A stretch of DNA of 64,000 nucleotides from NCBI GenBank assembly GCA_949358305.1, contig OX442316.1, positions 14,198,001-14,262,000 of the forward strand, in the 5' to 3' direction. This DNA is from Strigamia acuminata. Lineage: Eukaryota; Arthropoda; Chilopoda; Geophilomorpha; Linotaeniidae. The translations under genes and the position numbers were made by a program. Below the pieces are notes generated by a model. It had not been told where the DNA came from and ran no database searches. It saw only the letters and a list, made by a program, of their open reading frames with translations. Positions 52,486-64,000 of the stretch are shown here, piece by piece. The stretch's first letter is position 1. The number at the start of each line of letters is the position of its first letter.

Positions 52486-55400
52486 TTTGTCGTGATTGTT
52501 TGTACACGGATTTGATGGACAACTGCGGCGACTCATTCTGCCATGAAGATTGCGCAGATTAATATGAAGCAGCGCAAACTCGAGAGCAGTTTAGTATGGG
52601 TGTACACCATGTGGATTTGTTTGCTAGGCAAAGTTGTATAACGTTCGCTAGTTACAAGGGCGGAAAAAGCCATTAACCCTTGTTTTATTGGCCTTGGTTT
52701 CCATCGTTATTCCAATATCGTGTCGTCGTGTATTTGTCGTTTCTGCTTCACTTTCTTCCTCATTACACCAAATGGACACACTATTTGTGCTGGGGTGCGG
52801 CAAATGTGTTAACCACTCAGGACATTGCTTTCTAGCTTTCTGGTGTAATGAAATACAGAAATACACAATGTGGAGTTGAATGATTTATAAATATATTTCG
52901 GTTGTGTTAGATGTGCATGAATTATTTATGTGTCACTGTGCGAGTGTTGGTGATATAGGCTTAAGTCCACTCTTCTGGTGTTGTTGACTGAAAAATGTCC
53001 CGTATTGAATTTTTATTAGCATTTCTCTGGTTACGTTCAAAGAAAACATTTTATTTGCTTTTCTTTTCATCCGTCCGGACTCTCTGCCTCCAATTCCAAC
53101 AAATTTCATTAGTTTCTTATCAAATTCTGGCAATTACCTACAAATAACGTCAACATTGCGCTCAAAACGATTACAGTGGTTTAGTACTGCGTTCATTTAA
53201 TTGAATGGCATTGTACAGGGACGACTTTTGACAACTATTGGGATTTTTTTTTGACAAAACCTGACTCTTAAACTCGCTACTAATCAGTTTGCACCGTAGT
53301 AAAAGGGACACTAGGTTGAAGAGTAACGCACTGGTTTCTTTCTTTGTTTGTTTGTTTGTTTAAGCGCAAGGGATATTCTTCTTGTAATGGAACACATGGG
53401 AGTAGTTAGGAGAACAAATTTAGATACTACAGCGAACAGACTTCAACGTTTTATCAACGCTCTTAGTAGTAGATAAAATTGGATTGACGTGATTTTTGAA
53501 ATTGATTTAACGCTTTTTCAGAGCGCAGGTAGCTTTGAAAATAGGTAACAAAAGGGCTATTGAAGCTATGCAAATTTACATTTGGCGCTGATTTGATTGC
53601 CAAACTTGTATTTTTATACAATTCTTTACAATTCGTTTACAACGCCATAGAACAGTGGCGGATTTTAGAGCCTCAAAAATAATTTTATTGTATTTTTGTT
53701 GTTTTAATCGATATTAAAATTTTCAATTCAAATATTCAATTATATAATGTGTGTAGTATATTACTGCTGCTGTATTAATATTGTATATCATATTTTATAA
53801 GTTGATTTTTTGAATAATGGAGGTGTGCCTCATTCACGCTTCCGCTAGTCCGGCGGGGCCGGAGAAATCTTCTCCCTGACTGAATCTTTCGCCAATTTGC
53901 GCACATATTTGCTGATTACGTGTCTTGAGGTTTGTGTGTTTGTCACCAATACATTTCCATAGGGGTTAGCTGATATTAACTATAGGCGTTTATTTTTTCT
54001 TCGAGTAATTTAATGGTACTGAAGTTCCTGCCTGCTCAGAGGCGGTTGGATTCTGCCAGCGAAGGTAAAAAGGAGGAAATGGTTTTTTTTGTGTGTTATC
54101 TGCCCAGACAGCACACACTGGGTTCACGTTTCAGCCTTTCTTCGGTTTTTTGTGTGTATTTTTGCTTCTCTTCTTTGCTCGCTCCGTTCGGAATATCTTT
54201 AGGTCATCAATCTCGGAAAGGACAGGTCAGGAAGCAACGCAGTAATTGACTCACTTTGTCATGGCAACGTCGGTGAAGTAGACACCGTAGTAAAGTACAC
54301 ACCGATGTCGGTGGAAATTTAATTCATCAATCAAATTGCGAACAAACTTGTTGTGTGAGTTTGATAGTCGATTGATTTTCGCGGTGCCACAAATCTTTCC
54401 ATTTGTTTTCAAATGGATTCTGGCGACGCCAAAGACCCCGACTGGGATTTGTAAATGGAACTGCGCAGACAAAGGGGTTAAAATGGGATTTTTTTGTATT
54501 AAATCCCTCTGTAGGAGATGCTTTTCTCGAATAAGTTGTAATCAATAACTGAAAAAGAAACTATATGTCAACATAAAGTTTTTTCTTGTTTTTTTTTTTT
54601 TTTTTTTTAATTTTCTTTTTCAAGTTTGTTGATAAAATACGAGTTGATTGAGGTTGATCGATTCTTCCATTACAAAGCTGGAGTCTTAAAGGTTTGGTCA
54701 GTTGACGCCCAAGCGAGAACAACAAGTCTAATCACTCAGGGTTTGGCCGAGGAAAACACTGCGAGCTGGTTTTTCAATTCATGTTTTAGTTGGGAGTGGA
54801 AATAAATGAAATTAATGGCCGAATCTTCCTCATTTTTAACACGAAGTCGAGTGCGAGTCATTTTTTATTTTTTATTTTGAAGAAAAATTGGATTTTTCTA
54901 TTTTCGTGTGAAATTGTGGCGATACGTTTTGTCCGCGGCGAATTCCGACACATGCAATCATAGTTTTTCCTTCCTGGGTTGGATGGCAACGTTGGCAGTT
55001 ACACGATGTGACGAATCCTCTTTCTGTGTGACAGCTGGTCATTCTTTAGCGGGAAGGAATCGGTGCTGTCGCCTAATCTCGTTGCTGCGAATTGTGGGAT
55101 TGCGGACACGATTTGATGAGTTTTTGGGCGGGTGAATGAGAGAGAAGACATATTGGAATGAGGTTGAGATTCCTTAAAAGTCGAGCACATTTATCAGGGC
55201 TAATGGAATCTACTTTATAATATGAAAAGGAATCACACGATCTTCATCTTCAACTGAAACCAGCCGAAACCTGTTGCTTAAATTATTTTTTTTATGTATA
55301 ATTGCGTTTTTTCCATTCAACACGTGTAAATGAAATTTCTTAAGACTATAAAGTCACTAAACGAATGAAAATTGTATAACTATCGGTAGTTATTTCCAAC

Positions 55401-55649
55401 TGAGCACTAAAACGGAAGTAAGAAGCATTTGTTGGAGGCTTTCTTTGTAAACTACATTTCGGGTAAATGTTGGATATCCGTCTCGGCTTACAGAGGCGAA
55501 GCAAAGTGTAATGTGCAACTCTTTTCTCAAGCTGTTAGGCTTTGAGTTATTGTTTCAGTGATACAGCGTCGTAATTACAGCTGCCGTTATTCTTGTTGTT
55601 AAAGTGTAACGCCAACATGAAATTTTGCTGACTTAAGTATATTATTTGT

Positions 55650-55745
55650 ACATTAAATAATACAATTGAATTAAATAATAGTATTGGGAATGTATTTCAT
55701 AATGCTTTTTATAAAATGTAATTTTAATGTATTTTTGAACCATTT
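55650..55745. repeat. dispersed AT-rich repeat, partial copy 3
   Basis: TATTGGGAATGTATTTCATA and AATGTATTTTTGAACCA match the copies at 43.7 and 48.4 kb. Confidence 0.4.
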
Positions 55746-58700
55746 TGTTTTGAATTGTCGTTGTTTTTTTAAGTTTTGGTCAGTGTTTTTGCCAGTTTTA
55801 TCTCGAGTTAAGTGGTGACATCAAGTTTGAGTGATCTTCACTTTTTTGTTTGATAAAGGAAGAAACAAAAAGAAAAGAAATTTTTTTTTTGTGACACACT
55901 TGAAGCTTTTCATCTTGACATTGCACTTTTGTCATCACGCACTTGTAATGCCATTGAGGAAAATGCCTTTTTCTTATCGTTTTTTTCTTCTTCTCTTTTT
56001 TATGGTTTTGGCTGAGTCAAGTGTTACAAATTACAAAATGTGATTTGAACCAAGATTTCGGCCGTATTAGGAATTGATGGTTGTCAATTCTTTCCTCTCA
56101 GTTGTTAATAATTTGGCGGATTTCAACGAATAAATGTGCACTCACAAAAATTGCAACTCGATTTCAAAATGTAAAATTTAAAAAGTTTTATTTTCTAACC
56201 TGTGGGAAAAAAAAGAGGAATTCAATAAAATTCAATAAAAAAAAATGCAGTAATGTGAATTTTGAACGTAAAAGTTTTTATTTGACGGAAATTGGGTTTG
56301 GTTTTGGTTTTTGTTAACATTCCACTCGTTAAAATTCCGATTTTCAGCGTGAAATCTCAATGAAAGTAAAGGAAGTGACAAATCTTTCAATATAGGAAAT
56401 CTCATTTTGTTTTCGTATTGATCCGCGGCCATCTTTTAAGCACGGCAAGTGAGAAATGAAGTTATGCCGGCAAATTATTCATGTCCCACCCTTCGTCAAC
56501 TATTTATGAAACGAGATTAATGTTAATGACGAAACTTCACTTTTAAACAAAAAAAAAAATTGTTCTGGTATGCCGACGCTTCACCGCACAAATCCCAATT
56601 ATAGCAATTAATCCGAACGTGTTGAATGAGGCGTGGATTTGTACTTGAAATTAGAAAGCAAATCTTCGAATTACAACGGGATTTTGTAGCTTGGAAACTA
56701 AATCTTAAACGAAGGTCTCTCTCAGGCGAGTAAATAAAGTTGGAAGTAAAGTTTTTTTTTTTTATGGAAATTTGTTAAGGATTTTTGCGTGTTGGTGTCG
56801 TGTTTTGTATGTACTCGTCATTCACAGATATCTCTTGAGGGGACACACTTTAATGAAGTTAAAAGGGAGAAAAAAAATCAAGTTAAACGTAACATTGGCG
56901 CTGAAAGCTCAAGATTTGGCATTTGAGGTTTGGATAACGTAAGAAAAGTGTTAAATTTAAAATAATAAAAAATAATTAATTAGTCCCTGTAGTGGTAAAA
57001 GACTAAAAGTGTAAATAAAATGATTTATGATTCATAAATGACACTTCTAAATCCCATAATTACAGATGTAAATGCAAAAACCATAAAACATACAATTAAA
57101 TCCGCTTTAACAAGCGAAGTGACATTTTTAAATCCCTGATCTTTTGTGACGACCATAAATCCTTTAATTAAAAAAAAATATTTATTAATTAAGAAAATTA
57201 ACAAAATAAATTTAAAAACTTTGTAAACAAGCTTCCCCGCAACGCAACATCCGACATTAAGCCAACTTTCAGGCGGAGTTTTATTCTAATGACACAATTC
57301 ACGAAAGAGAGAAAAATAATTCGATTTTCTAAACTCTCGGACACGTGTCCACCACACGGTTGGTTGGGAGTTAATTTGGTACCCCGGGATGAGTTAGGAT
57401 CGGGCGGGGGGTGGAGGGGAGGCTGCCCCCCTTGTTTGATGAGCGCAATAACAAAGAGAACACACTTGATTATGTGTTGATGTACGGCTGAATGAGATTA
57501 CACGTGACCAGGAGCAAAATTCCATACAGGTAATTTTGTCGCGTGGAATTTAGACAACGAGCTCGTTAAACGGGTCACAAACTCGGATCCGTTTTTTGAA
57601 AATACAATCAAACATTTTGCCTTTTTGATTCGTAATTTACGAGAAACGGGGAAGAATTTTCTCGATGAAATGAATTTATGCGCAGGGAGGGCATTAACAA
57701 GACTAATGTGCGTTTTAACATTTTCTAATACGCGTGTATTAATGCAGGTTGGCGATTTACGAGCGCTTGTCACCGAGAATGGATTAAAACAGGAAGGCCA
57801 AAAATAAGTTATTTTTCATGTTAAACTTTTACTGCATGAGAAATTGGATGTGTAACTCGTATCGTGTAAATTATGCAGACGATTTATGGCGTTAAATGGG
57901 GATGAATAAGTAATATGGAGAAAGTGTATATGTTTGTCTTTTTTCTTAGGAAAATGAGGTTAAGCGCACGAAATGGCGATGGGAAGGCGGTTAATTGGCG
58001 AAACTGCTATTTTGTTTGATTATATCTAATTTAAAGTAATCGAGCTGCAGTTTGCAGCTCTAATGACGCGCAAGAAAGGCACAATGAGGAACGGGAGTGA
58101 ATGTCTATCGGAAATAGACAATATACCCACGTGCAACAGTTTTCTATTTAATTTTAAAGATAATTGACAGTTTGTTTGCTCGGCTTTGTGTTCTTTGATT
58201 AAGGTTGATGGGATTTGCTTCATTTTCTTTGATAAAAGGAATCTGGAGATGGAAAAAATGTTTTTTTTTTTATTATTTTTTTTTTTGGTGGGTATTGTGT
58301 CGTGATTAATGATATTTAAGAAAAGGATATTTTTTTTTTAATTTAGTAAATGCTGGGGAATTGATGGTATCGATTGATGTGAGAGTCATTTGCGATTTTA
58401 TGATTTGTTGTTTGCACAATATTGTGATTCGCATTAACGATAAGAGCGAAGATTCGCAGCGGCCACATGACTGCGGGTCTCCATGGAACTCGGATGATTT
58501 GTCTGTGCGTTCATAAATCCAAGACACTGTGACAGTTGTGTGTGTTTGTGCGTTTGTTTTCTAAATATAGACTGGCGTTTGGGTTTGCGATAATCACAAA
58601 GAATCTTATTGGAAACGTATCACGTGGGTTTGGTGATTTTTATCAACACATGCAAAGAAAAAGCGATTTCGAACAGAAAAATCGAATGTAAATAGATCAA

Positions 58701-58876
58701 AAATTAACAAAAAAAATCACACGATTTGAATAAATAAATAAATAAAAGTAATTTAAAACAAATAAATGGATTTATCAAGTTTTTTGTGTTGGTGTGCAAA
58801 AGTTCGCTTTTTTTACAAGAAAAATAGATAAATAAATAAAACAAATAACAATTAAAAATACAATTGGTGGTCATAC

Positions 58877-59010
58877 CTGGGGTTTGGTAACAAGATGTGC
58901 GGACTGGTGTTCGGCCGTGGCAGCTTTCACCGCAGATAGCAGTTGAATGTGGCACGCGGCAGTAAAAGCCCGACAGGTGGCACTCCCCCATCAACTGTCA
59001 ACTCGTTTCG
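58877..59010 (-). other. possible 5' exon of the GPCR
   Basis: GC-rich for the region, ending in a strong donor (CCCCAG/GTATGA). A TATAAAC lies at about 59036, some 30 bp upstream. Its ATG (58992) opens 39 codons rich in cysteine, MGECHLSGFYCRV and onward, but ends in phase 1, while the first GPCR exon needs phase 0. If spliced there it would act as 5'UTR with an upstream frame, and translation could start at the ATG of the 47933 exon (GACATGG). Unproven. Confidence 0.3.
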
Positions 59011-61881
59011 CCAGCAGAGTGCAATGGGTTCAAGTTTATACATTCCGTTTTGAGACGAGAGAGCGGTTGATTAAAAAGAAAAGAAACAGAAAAACGTGTA
59101 AATAAATGTCCCCGAGAGTTTGTGTGTTTTCGTTTTGATTTTTACGGTGAAAATGATGAAAAGCAGACGTGGGTTTTAACGGCGCAAAAAAGTGGGTGGT
59201 TTTAAAATAGATGGGATCATTAGCCTAACAAGGTAGACACGTTGAAGCTGGAGGAAATAAATAGGCTGAAGGGTACGAGGTTTCCGCTTTTTAATATGGA
59301 TTTGCTTTGGTTCGGAGTTAATAGGTGGCGAAGCAAAAACACGACATCAATCTTCGGTGATGGCTGCACTGCACTGCACGTCCATTCGATTTTAACGCGT
59401 TTTGATCAAGTCGCGCTTTATTAAGTAAAAAAAAAAAACGTGTTGGATTTAAAATAAATAGTTGGAATTAGAATTCATTTTCCCCGAGACAAAAACAATT
59501 GAAGTTGATGGATTAAGAAAGTTGCAAAATGGAAATTAATGAATTTTGAAATTTTGAAATTTTGAAATTTAAAAAAAAAAAAAATTCTTTTTCTGAATAA
59601 AAACATGTGAAATTGAAGATTAAGAATGTTTGTGTTCGGATGTATTGATAAGGTTGTTTGTAATGATAGAGCGCGGTGAAGCTTTGCATAGACTTTAATC
59701 CTATTTTTCCTGTTTTTTTTTTTTTTTTGTTAAGTGATTGGAGGAATCGAGACTCGAATTGAGAAAATGGGGCAACAAACTGTTTCTAGCTTCCGGCGAA
59801 GGGAAAAAATCGTGAGATTGGTTGGGTGGATTTATTTTTTAATGGGTCCCATCTTCATCTTGAAAGTTTGCATGGTTTGTTTACCCTTAAGGTCATTTTC
59901 GTGTAACTGCTCGGCATGGAAACGAGGCTCCGTGCAGCGGGGCTCTTTTTATAACCGATGCAACTTGCAAGGGACAAATGAAAGTGTGATTACGGATATA
60001 CAAAGAAGTTTTTGGAAATAGAAAATGGAAATAGATAAAGTGGATGCTCAAGAAAGTTGCACACATTGAATTAATTTTTTTTTGTGTGTGTGTGTGTGCA
60101 GTGAATGACGGGAAAAAAATCGTGACTCGATAATTGTCTTTGAGTTCTATTATGATTTTAATTAAGATTTTTGGGAAAGCTTTTAAGTCATCAATAAGTG
60201 GATTGCTATATAATTACTTTTTTTTCTCGGTCATTTATCAGTCCAATTAGTTTAATTTATGTTTTTTATAAAAAAAAAAAAAAAAAAAAAACTTTTTTTA
60301 TTTTTTATTTTTTTTTATAATATTTCACAATAAAATCATCAAAGAATATCGCGTAATGAAGTGAAACGAAAGTTTGAGAATTCCTTTGTTGCGTGGAAAC
60401 CTTGACTAGGAATTGCACAAAGGAAACAAACGTGAGAAGTATATGGTGAGTGACCTTGCGTGCGGTTGCAGAAGTGATAATTCCTTTAACTCTCCATAGA
60501 GTTCATACAATATGAAGCAATTAGCAAGTTAGCTAAGCAGTTTTGTGTTTTGAAATTACCTGTTTGCCTTCTGCTGTACTACAATACGTTAACTCGCTCC
60601 ACAAAACATTGTCAGATGTAATAAAAGATGCTGCTTCGCTTCAGTGCTGGTCACTGGATGAATTCGAAGGCAATCAGTAGAAAGAATAAACGTTTTGCTG
60701 TCACCTGTCATCAAAGTGGGAAACTAGTCTCGTGACAACAGTTGTCACTTGCCGCTTGAGTGCGCAATCAATGGAACCCGCTGTTTGTTATCTCTGGTCT
60801 CTGTCCGCTTCTTTAATGTCATTTTCTTGATATGTGCGCTTTGGATGATTTCATGTAAATGAAGTAATCGCTGTTTGTTTTCTGCTTTGTTCGAGTAAAT
60901 AAAAGAAAATTGTTTGTTTGTTTTTTTCGTTTGTGTTTTGCATTAAATTTTTATTTTATTTTTAATGTAATTGTGTTTTTTTTCTTTCTTTTTTTCTTTT
61001 CTGTAGTCTTTGATGAGCTTTCAGTTGAGTAAACATGAACTTTTCGAGCCGCATCTGCTTTTCTTCTCACAGATTTCTCACTTTGCGTCTACCTTTCAAC
61101 TCAGCATGGATGACTTTACACATTTATTATGATTGATCATTTCTCAAGCCAATTATTATTTTTTCTTTTTGCTCCGTCATTTTTTGACTGTATATATTTT
61201 TTTATATCTTCGTTTTATCGTGGGTAAGTGGATTAAAAGTTATGTCTACCGAATTTTATTACTTATAAAATCGATATATTTATTTTTGTGCGGTTTTTGC
61301 TAAAAAAAATTTGCAAAAAGAAAAATCCAGAAATTTATAATTTGTCAATTTTTCGTAATTTATGCAAAAAAAAAAATAATTAAATTCAAATTTTATGTCA
61401 AGGATTTGCAATACAAATGCAATCCCACGAGTGTGTGATTGAAAATGCGGATAAAGATGGTCGATAGTAAAAACGAAAAGAATAATAAATATTTAAAAAA
61501 AAAAAAAAATTAAACAAAATGGGTGTGTTCGACTCGGCTGGGGTCACAACGTGATATTTAGCGCACGATGATGATTGGTTATTAGCTGAAGGTGATTATT
61601 AAAAAAAACGAAATAATAAGTTGCAAAAACGAGAGGAACGGATGTGAGGTCAACGAAGTGGAGGGTGGCAGTAAGCCACAACCGAAATGACTCGACCACG
61701 CAAGGTCAATGTAATAGAGCGAGGGCGGGGGGCAAAAATGGCTTTGGGCTGTGTTGAAAACAGGTTCCACGAAAGTGAGTGGGACAGCAGCGCCTCCTGG
61801 TTCACGGGTCGGTCACTTGCATTGACGCCTCCTCCTTTAAAGGCGGACTTGGTTGCATTTTAGCGCATTCTGTCTTCTGCC
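59011..61881. other. non-coding region between the possible 5' exon and the plus-strand gene
   Basis: AT-rich, with long A/T runs (60270-60310), a (TG)n tract at 60082 and no convincing exon. It probably carries the promoters of the two divergent transcripts, if the 58.9-kb exon is real. Confidence 0.5.
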
Positions 61882-61945
61882 ATGAAACAGTGCACTTTTC
61901 TCAGGTGGGTGGTTCACCTGTTTCTCATTCTTCATCTTCTTACAG
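61882..61945 (+). CDS. signal-peptide exon of an unrecognised secreted/membrane protein
   Basis: ATG opens MKQCTFLRWVVHLFLILHLL, a typical signal peptide with a positive N-region and a hydrophobic core, and ends with TTACAG/GTAAAA in phase 1. A TTTAAAGG stretch at about 61836 could serve as TATA. A second possible donor (CTCAG/GTGGGT) within the exon would cut the signal peptide. The next exon is at 63812; the frame across the junction is open. Confidence 0.6.
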
Positions 61946-63811
61946 GTAAAAAAAAAATTATTATTTTTATTTTATTTTTAAATTTTTTTTTGCTCGTTTT
62001 AATTATGGGATTTTTAAATGAAATGATTAATTTTGTATTCCGACATTGAAATTGGATTTTAATTTAAAATTGATTAAAGAACTCCGTATTTTAAAATGAA
62101 AAATGGAGAAATCTTTCTAATTTGTTTACATTTCTCTTATTCGTGGAGTCGTAAAGTTGAATTTCGTTTCCTGGAGTCGTAAAGTAATTAATACGAGTTG
62201 AATTTCGTTTCCGATTTTCGTATTTTTACTTTTATGGATTTAGCGCGCCAATTTATGGTTGAAATTCAATTACGATTAGGGATAGATTAGGGGTATTACC
62301 ATGGTAATGCCTTTTTAACATGACGCAGGCGGAAAACGGAGGGAAAATCGTGCATCCTTGACAATACAAGAGGAATTGAACGTTTTGCTGAAAGTTTAAA
62401 TTAGTTTTGCTCTAATTGCATAAAAACAATAAACATCTGTAGTCAAATTAAGTTCTTTTCAATCAGAGTTGAGTTTCCGCGTCTGAAACTTGTCCGTGTT
62501 TATACATTTTTGGAAATATTGCTATTTAGGAAACAGAATAATTAACCTTGCCCACAAAAGGTGAATATTTCAATCATTAGCCTTACGATAAGCACTTTTG
62601 TTTCCCACTTACACACTTAGCAAGATCTCTATCTCTAAATGGGCTCAGAATTTTTCACTTGTATGAATTACTTAACATTTGTATTATACAATTTTAATCA
62701 CCTGCGAAAGTACACGAAAAAAGAAGAAAAAACATACATGAATTATTTAAGTAGTTTTACTTTACGACATTAAAAATGCACTAAAATGATGATGAGGATG
62801 TTAATAATATTCCTCTTCCTCCTGAGATCAGGATGAACGAACGAAGGTATAATAAACAGTGCGTCATTTGTATCAATTCCAACCGGCAGAGGGCGATAAC
62901 CTTTTTTCCCTTTGCATAATATATATAAATAAAAAATATAATAAAAAAAAAAAAGTTGTTCTACTGAAGAAAGTAGTATTTGATTAAATTGTGTGTTTAT
63001 ACATTTGAGTAACAACCCACACTTGACACACTAACCAGCAGAACAAAGATGCAAAAAGTGCATTGTTCCAGTTAGGTAATGTATTTGAGAAATTTCTCAA
63101 AGCCAGAGGTAGTTTTTGGTATTGTTTTGGATTTATATCGTATAATTGTAGGATTGTTAATTTTGTTTTGTGTGTGGCGCAATTTTGGGTTAAAGGTTTT
63201 AACCTAAGTGGTCCCTTGAGCAGGTATTTAGTGGGTGGATGAGTAAAGAGAAAGTAGGTTTGCTAAAAATGCGTTCTATTTCACCGTCCTACTAAACCAT
63301 GACTTGTCCTTAACCCATAAAAATGGGTTTTATTTTCTAAATGTGAAAATGAGTCAACTCATCAGTCAAAAACGACGCGCTATTTTTGCACAACGCCCAC
63401 CGCATACACGTTTAGCAAATTAGCATTGTGATTTGCTTTTAACCTCTTGCCTTTTATCCGTGTCCAGTTGAGTGAAAAAGGCTTTCCTTGTTTCTTGTCT
63501 AATTAAATTTAGATTTAATTTAAAGCTTAATTCGTATTAATGGCTAAAAGTTGCTAAAAATTAATGGGGGGAAATTGGTTTAAAAGCACTGCAGCGCTGT
63601 CGTGGCTGACGCAGGAATTAAAAAGTGATGGCGGGTGCACGAGTTTGCTTTCTACTTCGATTTATAATGAAAAATAATCATCTTGTCACCGGCTGTTGCT
63701 CGCCCGGTCGATAAAATTGTCGTTTTTGTCATTCTTGCGAATTACAACACACTTTTTGTCGTTTTAAATATATTTTTTTTGATATTTTTGATATATTTAT
63801 TATCTCTGCAG
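61946..63811 (+). other. intron of the plus-strand gene
   Basis: 1.87 kb, GTAAAA to TCTCTGCAG, AT-rich with poly-A/T runs. No further exon seen inside. Confidence 0.5.
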
Positions 63812-64000
63812 TTCCTTCATACTCCATCGACACCGCTGACAGTTCACCGATATCTCCAACAAATCACCCGAGCTCGGACGCATCGGGACACACCCTTTTG
63901 ATTTCGACTCCATCATCCGCGACTGACGAAGACGAATCTGCCAATGCCATCTGGAGCGATGAGAAACGAATGACTCAGGCAGCTCATAGAGCTCTTTCTT
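63812..64000 (+). CDS. second exon of the unrecognised secreted protein (runs off)
   Basis: Follows a good acceptor (TTATTATCTCTGCAG). In the phase set by the first exon all 63 codons to the window edge are open, while the other two frames hit stops. The peptide is rich in Ser/Thr/Pro and acidic residues (VPSYSIDTADSSPIS, TDEDESANAIWSDEKR), as in an extracellular stalk or a propeptide. No domain recognised. It could be a receptor ectodomain or a precursor; the remainder lies outside. Confidence 0.6.

Larger units (their letters stand above)
47934..58876 (-). other. GPCR upstream region, probable long 5' intron or intergenic
   Basis: About 11 kb without a supportable exon. Open frames are short and most lack ATG or splice sites. 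It contains repeats listed separately, a GTGGTGGTG tract at about 51570 and a (TTTG)n tract at about 53340. If the 58.9-kb exon belongs to the GPCR, this is its first intron. Confidence 0.5.

Noticed and set aside
54908-55135. 75-codon plus-strand frame rich in cysteine
   Set aside because: Starts at GTG, no domain and no splice sites. An equally long minus-strand frame overlaps.
58704-58994. Cysteine-rich minus-strand frame as the true signal-peptide exon of the GPCR
   Set aside because: No hydrophobic signal core, and its donor phase does not match the first receptor exon. Kept only as a possible 5'UTR exon.
1-64000. tRNA, rRNA and CRISPR features
   Set aside because: No cloverleaf with both A and B boxes, no rRNA-like sequence and no spaced direct-repeat array were seen. 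The tRNA-Met match at 38.35 kb is the copia primer site.

Overview
The window is arthropod nuclear DNA, most likely hexapod. Evidence for this is the AT-rich spacers, short GT-AG introns of about 60-80 nt, a (TTAGG)n interstitial telomere-type tract at 49.6 kb, Toll-type LRR-TIR receptors, a copia LTR element primed by initiator tRNA-Met, and an invertebrate DH31/calcitonin-type class B GPCR. The species cannot be named from the sequence alone.

Layout. (1) 1-4650 is a 187-bp satellite array with shorter unit variants and a higher-order duplication. (2) 4.9-38.7 kb is a head-to-tail cluster of eight Toll-like receptor paralogues, all on the minus strand and with single-exon coding regions; I call them TLR-A to TLR-H from left to right. 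A, B, C and G are intact. D carries two nonsense codons, a 7-nt insertion and a hAT MITE in its last exon stretch. E is a short open N-terminal derivative with no LRRs and no TIR. F has a single TAG inside TIR box 1 with the frame open on both sides. H is split by a very young gag-protease-only copia element with visually identical LTRs and a 5-bp target duplication. Two small relics of TLR 3' ends lie at 4.96 and 25.27 kb. (3) 38.7-43.0 kb is a gene-free spacer. (4) 43.0-47.9 kb on the minus strand holds a twelve-exon gene whose exon phases fit perfectly. It encodes a DH31/calcitonin-like class B GPCR; its signal-peptide exon was not found, and a possible 5' exon lies at 58.9 kb. (5) 61.9-64.0 kb on the plus strand starts an unrecognised secreted or membrane protein: a signal-peptide exon, a 1.87-kb intron, then an exon that runs off the window.

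The TLR spacers are themselves duplicated modules. They carry a probable 5'UTR exon with a splice donor, a palindromic Rel/NF-kB-type site (GGGGTTTCCCC or GGGATTTCCCC) about 140 bp upstream of that donor, and an AGATGGCGCC box resembling the core of the CTCF motif. The TIR-coding ends look nearly homogenised across paralogues, including at silent sites, while the ectodomains diverge and are mosaic, which fits gene conversion plus diversification of recognition. Transposons are prominent: a mariner-type foldback MITE, a Helitron-like element with a minisatellite, a hAT MITE, a MITE with 9-bp target duplications present in several copies, other foldback elements, and the copia element. Several of these have damaged receptors or changed their spacers.
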